Part shown: piece after piece, positions 22,070-32,847 of the stretch
Numbering within the stretch: the stretch's first letter is position 1
How the letters are laid out: each line of letters starts with the position of its first letter
Source of the DNA: an uncultured Clostridium sp.
Lineage (GTDB): Bacteria > Bacillota > Clostridia > TANB77 > CAG-508
Direction: 5' to 3'
DNA: 54,760 nt
Assembly: GCA_947574235.1 (NCBI GenBank)
Contig: CANPIU010000005.1
Span: forward strand, 1 to 54,760
Position numbers and translations under genes: made by a program
Notes under the pieces: model-generated
The model's database searches: none
Seen by the model: only the letters and a program-made list of their open reading frames with translations
Told to the model about the DNA's origin: nothing

Positions 22070-22816
22070 ATGAAAGAAGCGAAGGAAGATTATAAAATAG
22101 TAGTGGATAATGTATATAAAACGTTTAACGTATATTTGGACAAGGCTAATACCATGAAAGAAAAATTACTGTTTCTTTTTTCTAGAAATCGAAAAGAAAA
22201 AAGAGAAGTATTAAAGGGAATTAATCTTAATATCAAAGAAGGAGAAGTTGTAGCTTTAATTGGAACCAATGGAAGCGGAAAATCTACTTTATTAAAGCTA
22301 TTAACGAAAATTATATATCCGAACAAGGGAAAGATTGAAACAGAAGGGAAATTAACTTCTTTGCTAGAACTAGGAGCAGGCTTTCATCCAGACTTTTCTG
22401 GAAGAGAAAACATTTACTTTAATGCTTCTATTTTCGGGTTAACCAAAAAAGAAATTGATGAGAGATTAGAAGATATTATAGAATTTTCAGAATTAAGAGA
22501 TTTTATCGATAATCCTGTTAGAACTTATTCTTCTGGTATGTATATGAGACTAGCTTTTTCCGTTGCCATTAATGTAGATGCTGATATTTTATTAATTGAC
22601 GAAATCTTATCTGTAGGAGATGAACATTTCCAAAATAAATGTTTTGAGAAAATGCTAGAACTAAAAAAACAAGGAAAAACAATGGTATTTGTTACCCACA
22701 ATATGAATTCTGTAAAGAATTTGTGTGATAGAGCAATTTGGCTTTACCAAGGAAAAATAAAAATGGATGGAAATACAAACGAAGTAGTAGACGAATATAT
22801 TAAAGCAACTAGTTAG
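22070..22816 (+). CDS. Polysaccharide ABC exporter ATP-binding protein (Wzt/TagH-like)
   Basis: Walker A GTNGSGKSTLLKLL, YSSGMYMRLAFSVAI signature, DILLIDEILSVGDEHF Walker B. Confidence 0.9.
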   Translation: MKEAKEDYKIVVDNVYKTFNVYLDKANTMKEKLLFLFSRNRKEKREVLKGINLNIKEGEVVALIGTNGSGKSTLLKLLTKIIYPNKGKIETEGKLTSLLELGAGFHPDFSGRENIYFNASIFGLTKKEIDERLEDIIEFSELRDFIDNPVRTYSSGMYMRLAFSVAINVDADILLIDEILSVGDEHFQNKCFEKMLELKKQGKTMVFVTHNMNSVKNLCDRAIWLYQGKIKMDGNTNEVVDEYIKATS

Positions 22817-22830
22817 AAAGGATTGTAGTA

Positions 22831-25149
22831 ATGAAAGTAAATTATAATTTATTTCCAGGACGAGAAAGAAAAGAAAATCATAACTTTGAAGAAAAAGAAC
22901 CAATTGTTTCTATTATAACACCTTATTACAATACCAACAAATATATTGATACAACGGTAAATAGTGTGTTAAACCAAACGTTTCCTTATTTTGAGTGGAT
23001 TATAGTAGATGATGGTTCTACGAAACAAGAAGATATTGATAAATTAGAAACAATAAAAGAATTCGATAAAAGAATCAAAGTATATCACAAGAAAAATGAA
23101 GGACCGGCAGCAGCTAGAGACTTCGGGGCAGAGAAAATAAGCGAGTCAAGCAAATATATCCTTTTTTTAGACTCGGATGATTTAATCAATGAAACCTACA
23201 TAGAGTGTGCTTATTGGACACTAGAAACCAACAAAGAAGCGGCTTGGACCTATACAGACACCATTAATTTTGGTGGGCAAAACTTTACTTGGACGAAATG
23301 GTATAATCCGAATAAAGAAATAGAAGAAAACCTTTTGGTTATGACAGCGATGATACGAAAAGAGGCATTTTTCGAAGTAAATGGCTTTGAAATACGTGAA
23401 AAAAATGTATACGAAGATTGGTGCCTTTGGCTAAAAATGATAAAACTAGGGATGTATCCTGTTAGGATGAATTTCTATGGTTTTTGGTATCGTAAAAAAG
23501 CCAAAGAAGAAAGTGAATTACAACAATCCAATGAAGATAACAAAGAAAAAGCAATGGCTTATGTCAAAAAAATAACGGAAGGGATGAGTACCGATTATAA
23601 AAAAGGAATTAATTACGAAATAAAACGAGGTATTCAATATCCAAAAGAAGATTATAATTGGGAATATATTAAAGACGAAAATGAAGCGATTGTTGTACCT
23701 AAAAAAATAAAAAAGGAAAAAACTAGTATTTTATTAATTATTCCATGGATGACAATGGGAGGAGCCGATAAATTTAATTTAGATATTATTAAGAGAAGTA
23801 ACAAAGAAAAATATGAATTTACCATTATTTCAACAGAACCAAATCCAAATGATTGGCGACAAGAATTTGAAGAACAGGCAACGGTCTATGATTTAACTAC
23901 ATTTTTAGACAGGAAGCATTGGATAAGTTTTATCAACTATATCATAGAAAAAAATCAAATTGATATCATTTTCAATACCAATAGTACCTTTGGTTATAGT
24001 GCTCTGCCATACTTAAAAGTAAAACACCCACAAATTCCTATTATGGACTATGTGCATATGGAAGAGTGGTATAATCGTAATGGTGGATTTTCAAGAGACT
24101 CTAGTAGAATTGCCTCTGTCATTGACAAAACTTATGTATGTAATAACAACAGTGAAAAAATATTAGTAGACTATTTTAAAAGAGACCCAAAAGAAGTAGG
24201 AACCATCTATATTGGGGTAGATGAACAAATCTATAATTCAGCGTTATTTAATAAGGAAGAAATTTTAAAGGAACTAAAAATTGATACCAATGGAAAATAT
24301 GTTATTAGTTATATTTGTCGAATGGCAGAACAAAAAAGACCATTTTTATTGTTAAGAATTATTAAAGAATTAAAAAAACAAAGGCAAGATTGTTTATTTG
24401 TAGTTGCAGGAGATGGTCCATTACTAGAAAAAATGCAAAAAGAAGCTAAAAGATTTAATATACAGGACAGTGTCATATTTTTAGGAAATGTTAAGGAAAC
24501 GGAAAAAATCTATGCTATCAGTGATATGACAATCAATTGTTCCATTAAAGAAGGACTAGCCTTAACTGCTTATGAGTCACTTGCGATGGGTGTACCAGTG
24601 GTATCTTGTGATGTAGGAGGACAAAAAGAACTAATTAACGAAGAAGTAGGTGTGATTGTTCCTTGTTTGCAAGAGGAAGAAGATATTTTTGATTGCAATT
24701 ACAAAGACGAAGAAATTATCCCATATGTAGAAGGGATTAACAAAATTTTGAAGCATTTAGAAACCTATAAAAAGAAAGCAAGGCCAAGAGTTTTAAATGG
24801 ATTTACCATTGATAATATGGTAGAAAATATGGATAAAGTATTGAGTGAAATAGTAAGTCATCCAAATCCACAAAAAATCGAAGATGCTAAAAATATGAAA
24901 AACAATATAGACTTAACCAAAGAGTTTATCACAAGATACTTTATCGGAGCACAAGTAGAATATGAGTGGCTTGCTAGAAATTTCAATATGGAAAATGTAG
25001 ATATCGACTGGAAGTTAGAGAAAAAAGAAAATAAAATGTTGTATTATGAAAATACGTTAGCCTATAAAATAAAACACCCATTTTATGTGTTACTTACGAA
25101 AATGCATGTATATGAACCGATAAAAAGAATACTAAAAAGAGGAGAATAA
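22831..25149 (+). CDS. Bifunctional GT2-GT4 glycosyltransferase
   Basis: N-terminal VSIITPYYNTNKYIDTTVNSVLNQT GT2 domain; C-terminal GT4 motif NCSIKEGLALTAYESLAMGVPVVSCDVGG. Confidence 0.88.
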   Translation: MKVNYNLFPGRERKENHNFEEKEPIVSIITPYYNTNKYIDTTVNSVLNQTFPYFEWIIVDDGSTKQEDIDKLETIKEFDKRIKVYHKKNEGPAAARDFGAEKISESSKYILFLDSDDLINETYIECAYWTLETNKEAAWTYTDTINFGGQNFTWTKWYNPNKEIEENLLVMTAMIRKEAFFEVNGFEIREKNVYEDWCLWLKMIKLGMYPVRMNFYGFWYRKKAKEESELQQSNEDNKEKAMAYVKKITEGMSTDYKKGINYEIKRGIQYPKEDYNWEYIKDENEAIVVPKKIKKEKTSILLIIPWMTMGGADKFNLDIIKRSNKEKYEFTIISTEPNPNDWRQEFEEQATVYDLTTFLDRKHWISFINYIIEKNQIDIIFNTNSTFGYSALPYLKVKHPQIPIMDYVHMEEWYNRNGGFSRDSSRIASVIDKTYVCNNNSEKILVDYFKRDPKEVGTIYIGVDEQIYNSALFNKEEILKELKIDTNGKYVISYICRMAEQKRPFLLLRIIKELKKQRQDCLFVVAGDGPLLEKMQKEAKRFNIQDSVIFLGNVKETEKIYAISDMTINCSIKEGLALTAYESLAMGVPVVSCDVGGQKELINEEVGVIVPCLQEEEDIFDCNYKDEEIIPYVEGINKILKHLETYKKKARPRVLNGFTIDNMVENMDKVLSEIVSHPNPQKIEDAKNMKNNIDLTKEFITRYFIGAQVEYEWLARNFNMENVDIDWKLEKKENKMLYYENTLAYKIKHPFYVLLTKMHVYEPIKRILKRGE

Positions 25150-25152
25150 CCA

Positions 25153-25930
25153 ATGTTTAAAGTTTTTAAGAACTTATACAATTATAGAGAATTATTAAAA
25201 ACAAATGTCAAAAAAGAAATCAGAGGAAAATATAAGAATTCATTTTTAGGGGTATTATGGTCTTTCTTAAATCCCTTACTACAAATTGCAGTTTATGCTA
25301 TTGTATTTCCTTTGATTTTAAGAAATACACAAGAAAACTATGTTATCTTTTTGTGTTGTGGCTTAATTCCTTGGACTTTTTTTACCACAGCAATTTCTAG
25401 GTCATCTTTTACGATGATAGAAAATGGGAATATTCTAAAAAAAGTTTATTTTCCAAGAGAAATATTACCGATTTCCGTAGTAACAAGTGAAGCAGTAAAT
25501 TTCTTGATTTCAACGATTATTATACTTGCTTTTGTGCTATTTAGTGGCTTAGGTATTACCAAATATATATTGTTATACCCAATTGTATTTTTAGCACAAT
25601 ACCTATTGTTACTTGCGATATCTTTTATTGTATCTAGTATATGTGTTTATATAAGAGACTTGCAACATTTCATAGGGATTTTTCTACAATTACTATTTTA
25701 TGCAACACCAATTGTGTATGCAGCAGATACCATACCAGAAGGATTTGCTTGGATTTTACAGGTAAATCCAATGACTTATATTATCAACCGGTTATCGTGA
25801 CATATTTTACAATCAAACGATGCCAGATATAGGAGGGTTATTGATTTTAATTGCTTCTATGTTACTTGCCATTGTAGTAGGATACTTAATATTTAATAAA
25901 TTACAGAAAGGTTTTGCAGAAGAATTATAA
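25153..25930 (+). CDS. Polysaccharide ABC exporter permease (Wzm/TagG-like); needs +1 shift at in-frame CGG 25789-25791
   Basis: Frame 0 gives ...QVNPMTYIIN then CGG; +1 frame continues GYRDIFYNQTMPDIGGLLILIASMLLAIVVGYLIFNKLQKGFAEEL* to 25930. Confidence 0.85.
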
Positions 25931-25941
25931 GGAGGAAAAGG

Positions 25942-27072
25942 ATGATTCCGTTTACGAAGGTGTCAATAACAGACATAGAAAAAAACAATATAATGGAAGC
26001 TTTAGAAAATAATAATAAGATATGTGGGGATGGAAGTTTTACTAAAAAATGTAATGAGTGGTTTAAAGAAAATTGCCATATTAGTAATTTTTTATTAACG
26101 ATTTCAGGAACACATGCACTAGAATTAGCCGCACTTCTTGCAGAATTAAAAGAAGGAGACGAGGTAATTTTACCATCCTATACATTTGTATCAACAGCAG
26201 ATGCTATTTTATTAAGAGGAGCAAAACCTGTATTTGTTGATATTGATAAAAGGACATTTAACATAGATGCCAACTTAATAGAAGAAAAAATAACCAATAA
26301 GACTAAAGCAATATTTCCCGTACATTATGCAGGAGTATCTTGTGATATGGATAAAATTATGGAAATTGCTAAAAAACATAATTTACTTGTTGTAGAAGAT
26401 GCAGCACAAGGAGTACTTGCGTATTATAAAGATAAACCATTAGGAACAATAGGCGATTATGGATGCTTTAGTTTTCATGAAACAAAAAATTATGTTATGG
26501 GTGAAGGTGGAGCAATTATCGTAAAAGACAAGAAAAAATTTGAAGAAGCAGAAATTATAAGAGAAAAAGGAACCAATAGAAGTCAATTTATTCGAGGAGA
26601 TGTAGACAAATATACCTGGCATAAAGTAGGCTCTTCCTATTTACCATCTGATATTTTAGCAGCACTTTTATATGGTCAATTAACAAGAGCAGATGAAATT
26701 ATGGAAAAAAGAATGAGAATATGGAATTATTATCATGAGAATTTAGAGGATTTAGAAAAACAGGGGAAATTAATAAGACCATTTATTCCTTCCTATGCTA
26801 AACATAATGCTCATATGTATTATATCGTACTTCCAACAGAAAAAATAAGAAATGAATTAATGGACAAGTTAAAACAAAATAAAATAGCAGCAACGTTCCA
26901 TTATATTCCACTACACACATCGCCAATGGGAATAACCTTAGGTTGTAAAGAAGGGGATTTACCAGTAACCGAAGAATATGCAGGAAGATTACTAAGATTA
27001 CCTTTATATGCAGATATGACAAAAGAAGAAAACGAAGAAGTTGTTAACAAAATTAAAGAAATATTAGAGTAA
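25942..27072 (+). CDS. DegT/DnrJ/EryC1 aminotransferase, WecE-like
   Basis: SFHETKNYVMGEGGA PLP-lysine region and TISGTHALELAALL; resembles dTDP-4-amino-4,6-dideoxygalactose transaminase. Confidence 0.8.
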   Translation: MIPFTKVSITDIEKNNIMEALENNNKICGDGSFTKKCNEWFKENCHISNFLLTISGTHALELAALLAELKEGDEVILPSYTFVSTADAILLRGAKPVFVDIDKRTFNIDANLIEEKITNKTKAIFPVHYAGVSCDMDKIMEIAKKHNLLVVEDAAQGVLAYYKDKPLGTIGDYGCFSFHETKNYVMGEGGAIIVKDKKKFEEAEIIREKGTNRSQFIRGDVDKYTWHKVGSSYLPSDILAALLYGQLTRADEIMEKRMRIWNYYHENLEDLEKQGKLIRPFIPSYAKHNAHMYYIVLPTEKIRNELMDKLKQNKIAATFHYIPLHTSPMGITLGCKEGDLPVTEEYAGRLLRLPLYADMTKEENEEVVNKIKEILE

Positions 27073-27094
27073 AAGAAAAAGTGAGGAAGAAGTA

Positions 27095-27613
27095 GTGGCT
27101 AAAATTACATTAAGAGAGATTAAAATAGAAGATACAGAAAATATAGTAAAATGGAAGAATAATAAAAATGTAAAAAAGAATTTTTGTATCCAAGAGGATT
27201 TGACAGCTGAAATTCACAACAAGTGGTTTAAGGATAAAGTTTTAACGGGACAAGTAAAGCAATTTATTATTCAAGATGACGAACTAGGTATGGAAGTTGG
27301 TTCTACCTATTTAAGAGATATTGACAAAAAAAATAAAAAGGCTGAATTTGGCATTTTTATTGGAGAAGATTTAGCACGTGGAAGAGGAATTGGCTCTAAA
27401 AGTGTGGAATTAACAGTAAAATATGCTTTTGAAGAATTAAAATTGCACAAAGTATTTTTAAGAGTTTTTTCTGGGAATATACCAGCTATTAAATCTTATG
27501 AAAAAGCAGGCTTTCAATATGAAGGAACAGCCAAAGATGATATCTTACTTCCCAATGGTGAATATCAAGATGTGATATTTATGGCAATTATCAATAAAGG
27601 GGAGGAAAGGTAA
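27095..27613 (+). CDS. GNAT-family N-acetyltransferase
   Basis: GIFIGEDLARGRGIGSKSVELTVKYAFEELKLHKVFLRVFSGNIPAIKSYEKAGF. Confidence 0.85.
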   Translation: MAKITLREIKIEDTENIVKWKNNKNVKKNFCIQEDLTAEIHNKWFKDKVLTGQVKQFIIQDDELGMEVGSTYLRDIDKKNKKAEFGIFIGEDLARGRGIGSKSVELTVKYAFEELKLHKVFLRVFSGNIPAIKSYEKAGFQYEGTAKDDILLPNGEYQDVIFMAIINKGEER

Positions 27614-27614
27614 G

Positions 27615-28559
27615 ATGAAAAAAATATCTTTTATTATTCCGTGTTATAATTCAGAATTATTTATAGAAAATACAATAGGTGAATTGCAAGAGGCTATTCA
27701 TCAAGACTTTTCTGATTATGAAACAGAAATCATACTAATTAATGATTCTTCAAAAGATAATACAGAAGCAAAAATAGAAGAACTTGCACAAAAGAATATA
27801 AATATAATAGCAATCGACATGGCTAAAAATTTTGGTCAACATGGTGCGATTTTTGCTGGGCTAAGTCAAGCAAAAGGGGATATTATAGTTTGTTTAGACG
27901 ATGATGGGCAAACACCTCCTAAGGAAGCTAAGAAATTAGTAGAGGCATTAGATGAGGAAACAGACGTTGTATATGCTAAATATAAGAATAAAAAGCATAG
28001 TGGCTTTCGAAATTTTGGTAGTAAAGTAAATGATTATATGGCTCACTCTTTAATCAATAAACCAAATGACTTGTTTATTTCTAGCTATTTTGCTATGAAG
28101 AAATATATTAAAGATGAAATCTTAAGATATACCAACCCATATCCTTATTTAGAAGGGCTAGTATTACGAACGACCAATAAAATAAAAAATGTAGAGGTAA
28201 ATCATAGAGAAAGAAAAATAGGAAAATCGAATTATACGTTTAGAAAATTATTACATTTATGGGTAAATGGTTTTACTAGTTTTTCAGGAAAACCGTTAAG
28301 ATTAGCCATTGTTTTTGCCTTTATCTTTACCGTAAGTGCAATTCTTATCACACTAGCTATTGTTATTAACAAAATAAAAAATCCATCGGTTCCCTTAGGA
28401 TGGTCTTCTACCATGGTTGTCATATTAGTGGTAGGAGCAGCATTGTCTTTTATCTTAGGTTTAATAGGGGAATATATTAGTAGAATTTATATTTCTATTA
28501 ATAATAGTCCTCAATATGTAATAAGAAAGGTAACGAAAAAGGATGAAACAGAAAATTAA
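27615..28559 (+). CDS. GT2 polyprenyl-phosphate glycosyltransferase (GtrB/DPM1-like) with C-terminal TM helices
   Basis: ISFIIPCYNSE...DLDDGQTPP-like region, two C-terminal hydrophobic helices, IGEYISRIY motif. Confidence 0.85.
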   Translation: MKKISFIIPCYNSELFIENTIGELQEAIHQDFSDYETEIILINDSSKDNTEAKIEELAQKNINIIAIDMAKNFGQHGAIFAGLSQAKGDIIVCLDDDGQTPPKEAKKLVEALDEETDVVYAKYKNKKHSGFRNFGSKVNDYMAHSLINKPNDLFISSYFAMKKYIKDEILRYTNPYPYLEGLVLRTTNKIKNVEVNHRERKIGKSNYTFRKLLHLWVNGFTSFSGKPLRLAIVFAFIFTVSAILITLAIVINKIKNPSVPLGWSSTMVVILVVGAALSFILGLIGEYISRIYISINNSPQYVIRKVTKKDETEN

Positions 28560-28896
28560 AACAATGGTATTATTAGAAACTGTATTTCTAATCTATTCTA
28601 TCAGTTCTTTGTTTTCTAAAATGGCGACACAAAATGACCCGACCATACAAAAAATTATCCTATTTTATGGACTGGCTTTGTGTATGTTAGGAATTTATGC
28701 GATTATATGGCAACAACTATTAAAGAAAATGCCACTTTCCGTAGCTTATGCTAACAAGGGAACCGTCGTTATTTGGGGGATGATATGGGGAGCCATTATT
28801 TTCAAAGAAGAAATTACAATAAAAATGTTAATTGGGTCAGCCATTATCATAGTAGGAATTGTAATTATTATGTTAGGAGAAAAGAACCATGATTAA
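28543..28896 (+). CDS. SMR/EamA-like small membrane protein
   Basis: 117 aa, four hydrophobic helices, WGMIWGAIIFKEEITIKMLIGSAIIIVGIVIIML. Confidence 0.7.
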   Translation: MKQKIKTMVLLETVFLIYSISSLFSKMATQNDPTIQKIILFYGLALCMLGIYAIIWQQLLKKMPLSVAYANKGTVVIWGMIWGAIIFKEEITIKMLIGSAIIIVGIVIIMLGEKNHD

Positions 28897-29224
28897 ATAT
28901 ACAGCAGTATTTATCTTTTCTGTTTGTGTTGCTTCGATGAGTCAAATTTTATTGAAAAAGAGTGCTAATATCGAAAGAAAAAATAAAATAGCAGAATATA
29001 TGAATAAAGAAGTGATTTTATCGTATGGACTATTATTTATTTCAACATTACTAACCCTGTATGCTTATAAGGAAGTAAAATTATCAATGGGGTTAGTATT
29101 AGAAACCATAAGTTATATCTTAATTCCTGTTTTGAGTTATTTTATTTTGAAGGAAAAGATACAAAAGAAACAGATTTATGGAATTGTGCTAATAATAATA
29201 GGAATTGTTATTTATTCGATTTAA
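28889..29224 (+). CDS. SMR/EamA-like small membrane protein
   Basis: 111 aa, four hydrophobic helices, translationally coupled to the previous gene. Confidence 0.7.
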   Translation: MIKYTAVFIFSVCVASMSQILLKKSANIERKNKIAEYMNKEVILSYGLLFISTLLTLYAYKEVKLSMGLVLETISYILIPVLSYFILKEKIQKKQIYGIVLIIIGIVIYSI

Positions 29225-29239
29225 TAAGGAGAAGAAGAA

Positions 29240-30961
29240 ATGAGAAGAATAGGACAATATCTAAAAGAAAACAAATTGTATATCGCCGTTATGCTAATTG
29301 GTTCACTTGCTTTTATTTGGCAAATGAAACAGGTTGTTTTATATGCCGATGATTATTCCTTAGGAATTATAAGCAAAGGTGGACTAAAAGAGATTTTTGA
29401 GCATTTTGGACATAGTTATAGGAATTGGGGAGGAGGATTAACCCCACTAAATGCAACTTTGTTTCTATTATTTGACCTTAAGGTATGGAAAGTATTTCAA
29501 TGTGCCATTGTTATTTTAATAGTAGTATTGGTTACCAAAATGATTACACAGGAAAGTAAAAAGAATAAAGCTTTTGTAGCAAGCATTATTTGGCTATGTT
29601 TATTTATGCTAAATATATGGGTGTCAAGAGAAGTATTATATTGGTTGGATGGAGCCTTAGCTTATCAACTTACAGCGTTTGAAGTTTTATTATATTTTTA
29701 TTATTTGTATACAAGAATACATTTAAAAATTAGTAAAAAATATGATAAGATAGTATTACCAGTGATAGCTTTTTTGGCTGGTTGGACTTCTCCACAAGTT
29801 GGATTGATTGCGATTTTATTACCAATGATATTGATTGTTTGGGAAAAGTTTATTAAGAAAGAAAAAGTATCTAAATTTTATTATGTAACAACTATCATCG
29901 GTATTCTTGGATTTGCTATTTTGTATTTTGCACCAGGTAATATGGCGAGAATGAATATTCAGTCAGCAGAATTTGCAAGTTATAGCCTACTAGAAAAGGT
30001 AATGTTTAGAGTAGAAGAGGTGTATGGTTTAATCTTTGACTATGAAACCTATCATTTTACAGGAATACCATTTTATCTATTATTGACATTAGGACTAAAT
30101 GCAATGGTAGGATTTTCTTTATTCAATCAAGAGAAAAATAGAAAAATAAAGATACTAACTTATGTCATGTCTGGGATACAAATAGCTTTTTTATTTGTTT
30201 ACTTAGCGATTGTGTTAAAAGTACCATATGCAGAAGTTTTAGCAGGTTATACCATAAAATTTCAAAATTTATTGAAAGTAAAACAAGAAGGGGGACTGAC
30301 CTTAGAAATGTTAGTTCCATATGCTATAACAACAATAGTAATGCTTTCAAGTGTCATAGAAGCATTGTTAATTTCATTAAAGACCAAAAATCCGATATTA
30401 GTAACTACTTTAGTTTCAGGTTTGATTGTACAAGGCTTAATGGTTATGGCACCATCTAGCCCATTTAGAACAACTTATTTTTCTATCCTATTTTTATGGG
30501 TAGCGATTGCTTATTTGTTACACTTATCAGCACAAAAAGAAATAAAGGTTGGCATGATATTAGTACTCTTAATTACTATGTATGATTTTAATTTTGGGAT
30601 AGTAGCATTATTAGCTTATTTTACAGCCAAAACGTTTTTCAATAACAAACAAGAAATCAATACCAAACATGAAGTTTCAATTATGCTGATGGTAATACTG
30701 GTTATGGCAAGTTTAAATTACAAAGAAATGATTGAAAATTACAAAATTAATAAAGAAATATATTACCAAAATATAGCCAGAATTGAAGAATATAAAATAA
30801 AGCAAGAAAAAGGTATGGCAGAAAAAGAACTCTATCTATTGTTACCAAAACAAGAGGTATATGGATTTACCCCTATGGTAGGGATAGAGTGGATAGAAGA
30901 TGCACTAAAGGAATATTTTGAACTAGGAGATATTATTTTAAAAGCAGAAAATGTAGAATAA
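29240..30961 (+). CDS. Multi-pass membrane protein (DUF6056-like glycan-modifying protein)
   Basis: 573 aa, early YADDYSLG acidic motif, many TM segments. Confidence 0.55.
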   Translation: MRRIGQYLKENKLYIAVMLIGSLAFIWQMKQVVLYADDYSLGIISKGGLKEIFEHFGHSYRNWGGGLTPLNATLFLLFDLKVWKVFQCAIVILIVVLVTKMITQESKKNKAFVASIIWLCLFMLNIWVSREVLYWLDGALAYQLTAFEVLLYFYYLYTRIHLKISKKYDKIVLPVIAFLAGWTSPQVGLIAILLPMILIVWEKFIKKEKVSKFYYVTTIIGILGFAILYFAPGNMARMNIQSAEFASYSLLEKVMFRVEEVYGLIFDYETYHFTGIPFYLLLTLGLNAMVGFSLFNQEKNRKIKILTYVMSGIQIAFLFVYLAIVLKVPYAEVLAGYTIKFQNLLKVKQEGGLTLEMLVPYAITTIVMLSSVIEALLISLKTKNPILVTTLVSGLIVQGLMVMAPSSPFRTTYFSILFLWVAIAYLLHLSAQKEIKVGMILVLLITMYDFNFGIVALLAYFTAKTFFNNKQEINTKHEVSIMLMVILVMASLNYKEMIENYKINKEIYYQNIARIEEYKIKQEKGMAEKELYLLLPKQEVYGFTPMVGIEWIEDALKEYFELGDIILKAENVE

Positions 30962-30981
30962 AAGGAAAGAGAGAAAGAAGT

Positions 30982-31851
30982 ATGAAAGGAATTATATTAG
31001 CAGGCGGAAAAGGAACGAGACTATATCCAATGACAATTAGTGTTTCCAAACAAATATTACCAATTTATGATAAACCAATGATTTATTATCCATTATCAGT
31101 ATTACTGATGAGTGGGATAAGAGAGATATTAATTATATCAACCCCAAGAGATATCAAGTTATATGAAGAATTACTAGGAGATGGCTCTAAAATAGGAATT
31201 CATATCGAATATAAAATACAAGAAGAAGCAACAGGAATAGGAGAAGCTTTTATTTTAGGAGAAGAATTTATTGGAGAGGATAATGTCTGTTTGGTGTTGG
31301 GAGATAATATCTTTTTTGGACAAGCCTTTCAAAATATATTAAATAAAGCAGTAGAACTTCAAGAAGGTGGTTATGTTTTTGCCTATCCAATTGACAACCC
31401 AACAGAATTTGGCGTTGTGGAATTTGATAAAGAGGGAAATGTATTATCTTTGGAAGAAAAACCAAAAGAACCAAAATCTAATTATGCAATTCCAGGTTTA
31501 TATTTTTATGACAATCAGGTAGTAGAAATGGCAAAACAACTAAAACCTTCTAATAGAGGTGAATTAGAAATAACCGATATTAATAGAGAATATTTAAGAA
31601 GGAAGCAATTAAAAGTATTACAGTTGGGAAGAGGGTTTGCTTGGCTTGACACAGGAACTCCTTCTGGGATGCTACAAGCGAGTAATTTTGTAGCGACAGT
31701 GCAAGAAAGACAAGGTTTTTACATATCTTGTATCGAAGAAATAGCATGGAGACAGGGATTTATAACAGATGAACAACTTGAAAAAATAGGAAATGATTTA
31801 AAAAAAGTTGATTATGGAAGATATTTACTAAATTTATTAAAGAGGAGATAG
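30982..31851 (+). CDS. rfbA: Glucose-1-phosphate thymidylyltransferase
   Basis: [42 protein letters not shown]-type sequence. Confidence 0.95.
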   Translation: MKGIILAGGKGTRLYPMTISVSKQILPIYDKPMIYYPLSVLLMSGIREILIISTPRDIKLYEELLGDGSKIGIHIEYKIQEEATGIGEAFILGEEFIGEDNVCLVLGDNIFFGQAFQNILNKAVELQEGGYVFAYPIDNPTEFGVVEFDKEGNVLSLEEKPKEPKSNYAIPGLYFYDNQVVEMAKQLKPSNRGELEITDINREYLRRKQLKVLQLGRGFAWLDTGTPSGMLQASNFVATVQERQGFYISCIEEIAWRQGFITDEQLEKIGNDLKKVDYGRYLLNLLKRR

Positions 31852-31858
31852 AGAAAAA

Positions 31859-32824
31859 ATGAAAAATATAGTCGTTACAGGAGCAGCAGGATTTATCGGT
31901 GCTAATTTCGTAGAATATTTTGTCAATAAATATCCAGAATATAACATAATTGTAGTAGACAAATTAACTTATGCAGGAAATAGAGATAATTTAAGAAAGG
32001 TGCAAGACAAGATTACCTTTGTACAAGCAGATATTTGTGATTATGAGAAAGTGAAAGAAATTTTTGACGAGTATGACGTTAATGGAGTTATTCATTTTGC
32101 TGCAGAATCACATGTAGACAATAGTATTAAAAATCCATTTATTTTTACACAAACGAACGTAATAGGTACACATACTTTATTAGAAGTAGCAAAACAAAAA
32201 TGGGGCGAAGGAAGTGAAAATAAGTTTGTACATATTTCAACCGATGAGGTTTATGGCTCTTTAAAAGAAGATGGCTATTTTACGGAAAAATCGCCGATTA
32301 AACCAAGTAGTCCTTATTCATCTTCAAAAGCTAGTTCGGACTTGATTGCCTTAGCCTATAAAGAAACTTACAAAATGAATATAAATGTAACGAATTGTTC
32401 GAATAACTATGGACCCTACCAACATAATGAAAAATTAATCCCACATATGATTCAATTAGCCTTAAAAGACCAAAAGTTACCAGTGTATGGTAAAGGCCTA
32501 AATATTAGAGATTGGCTATATGTAGAAGACCATTGTGAAGCAATTGATTTAGTGTTTCATAAAGGAGTAGCAGGAGAAAGATATAATATAGGTGGTCATA
32601 ATGAAAAAAGGAATATCGATATTGTTAAATTAATTTTGCAAAGACTAGGGAAAACAGAAGATTTAATTGAATATGTGACAGATAGAAAAGGTCATGATTA
32701 TCGATATGCCATTGACCCAAGCAAAATAAAAAAGGAACTAGGCTGGTATCCAAAAACTAAATTCGAAGATGGAATTATTAAGACGATAGATTGGTATTTG
32801 GAAAATCCAGAGTGGTTAAATTAG
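31859..32824 (+). CDS. rfbB: dTDP-glucose 4,6-dehydratase
   Basis: VTGAAGFIGANFVEYF, HFAAESHVDNSI, STDEVYGSL, YSSSKASSDLI. Confidence 0.95.
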   Translation: MKNIVVTGAAGFIGANFVEYFVNKYPEYNIIVVDKLTYAGNRDNLRKVQDKITFVQADICDYEKVKEIFDEYDVNGVIHFAAESHVDNSIKNPFIFTQTNVIGTHTLLEVAKQKWGEGSENKFVHISTDEVYGSLKEDGYFTEKSPIKPSSPYSSSKASSDLIALAYKETYKMNINVTNCSNNYGPYQHNEKLIPHMIQLALKDQKLPVYGKGLNIRDWLYVEDHCEAIDLVFHKGVAGERYNIGGHNEKRNIDIVKLILQRLGKTEDLIEYVTDRKGHDYRYAIDPSKIKKELGWYPKTKFEDGIIKTIDWYLENPEWLN

Positions 32825-32847
32825 AAGAAACATAGGAGAATTAAGAA

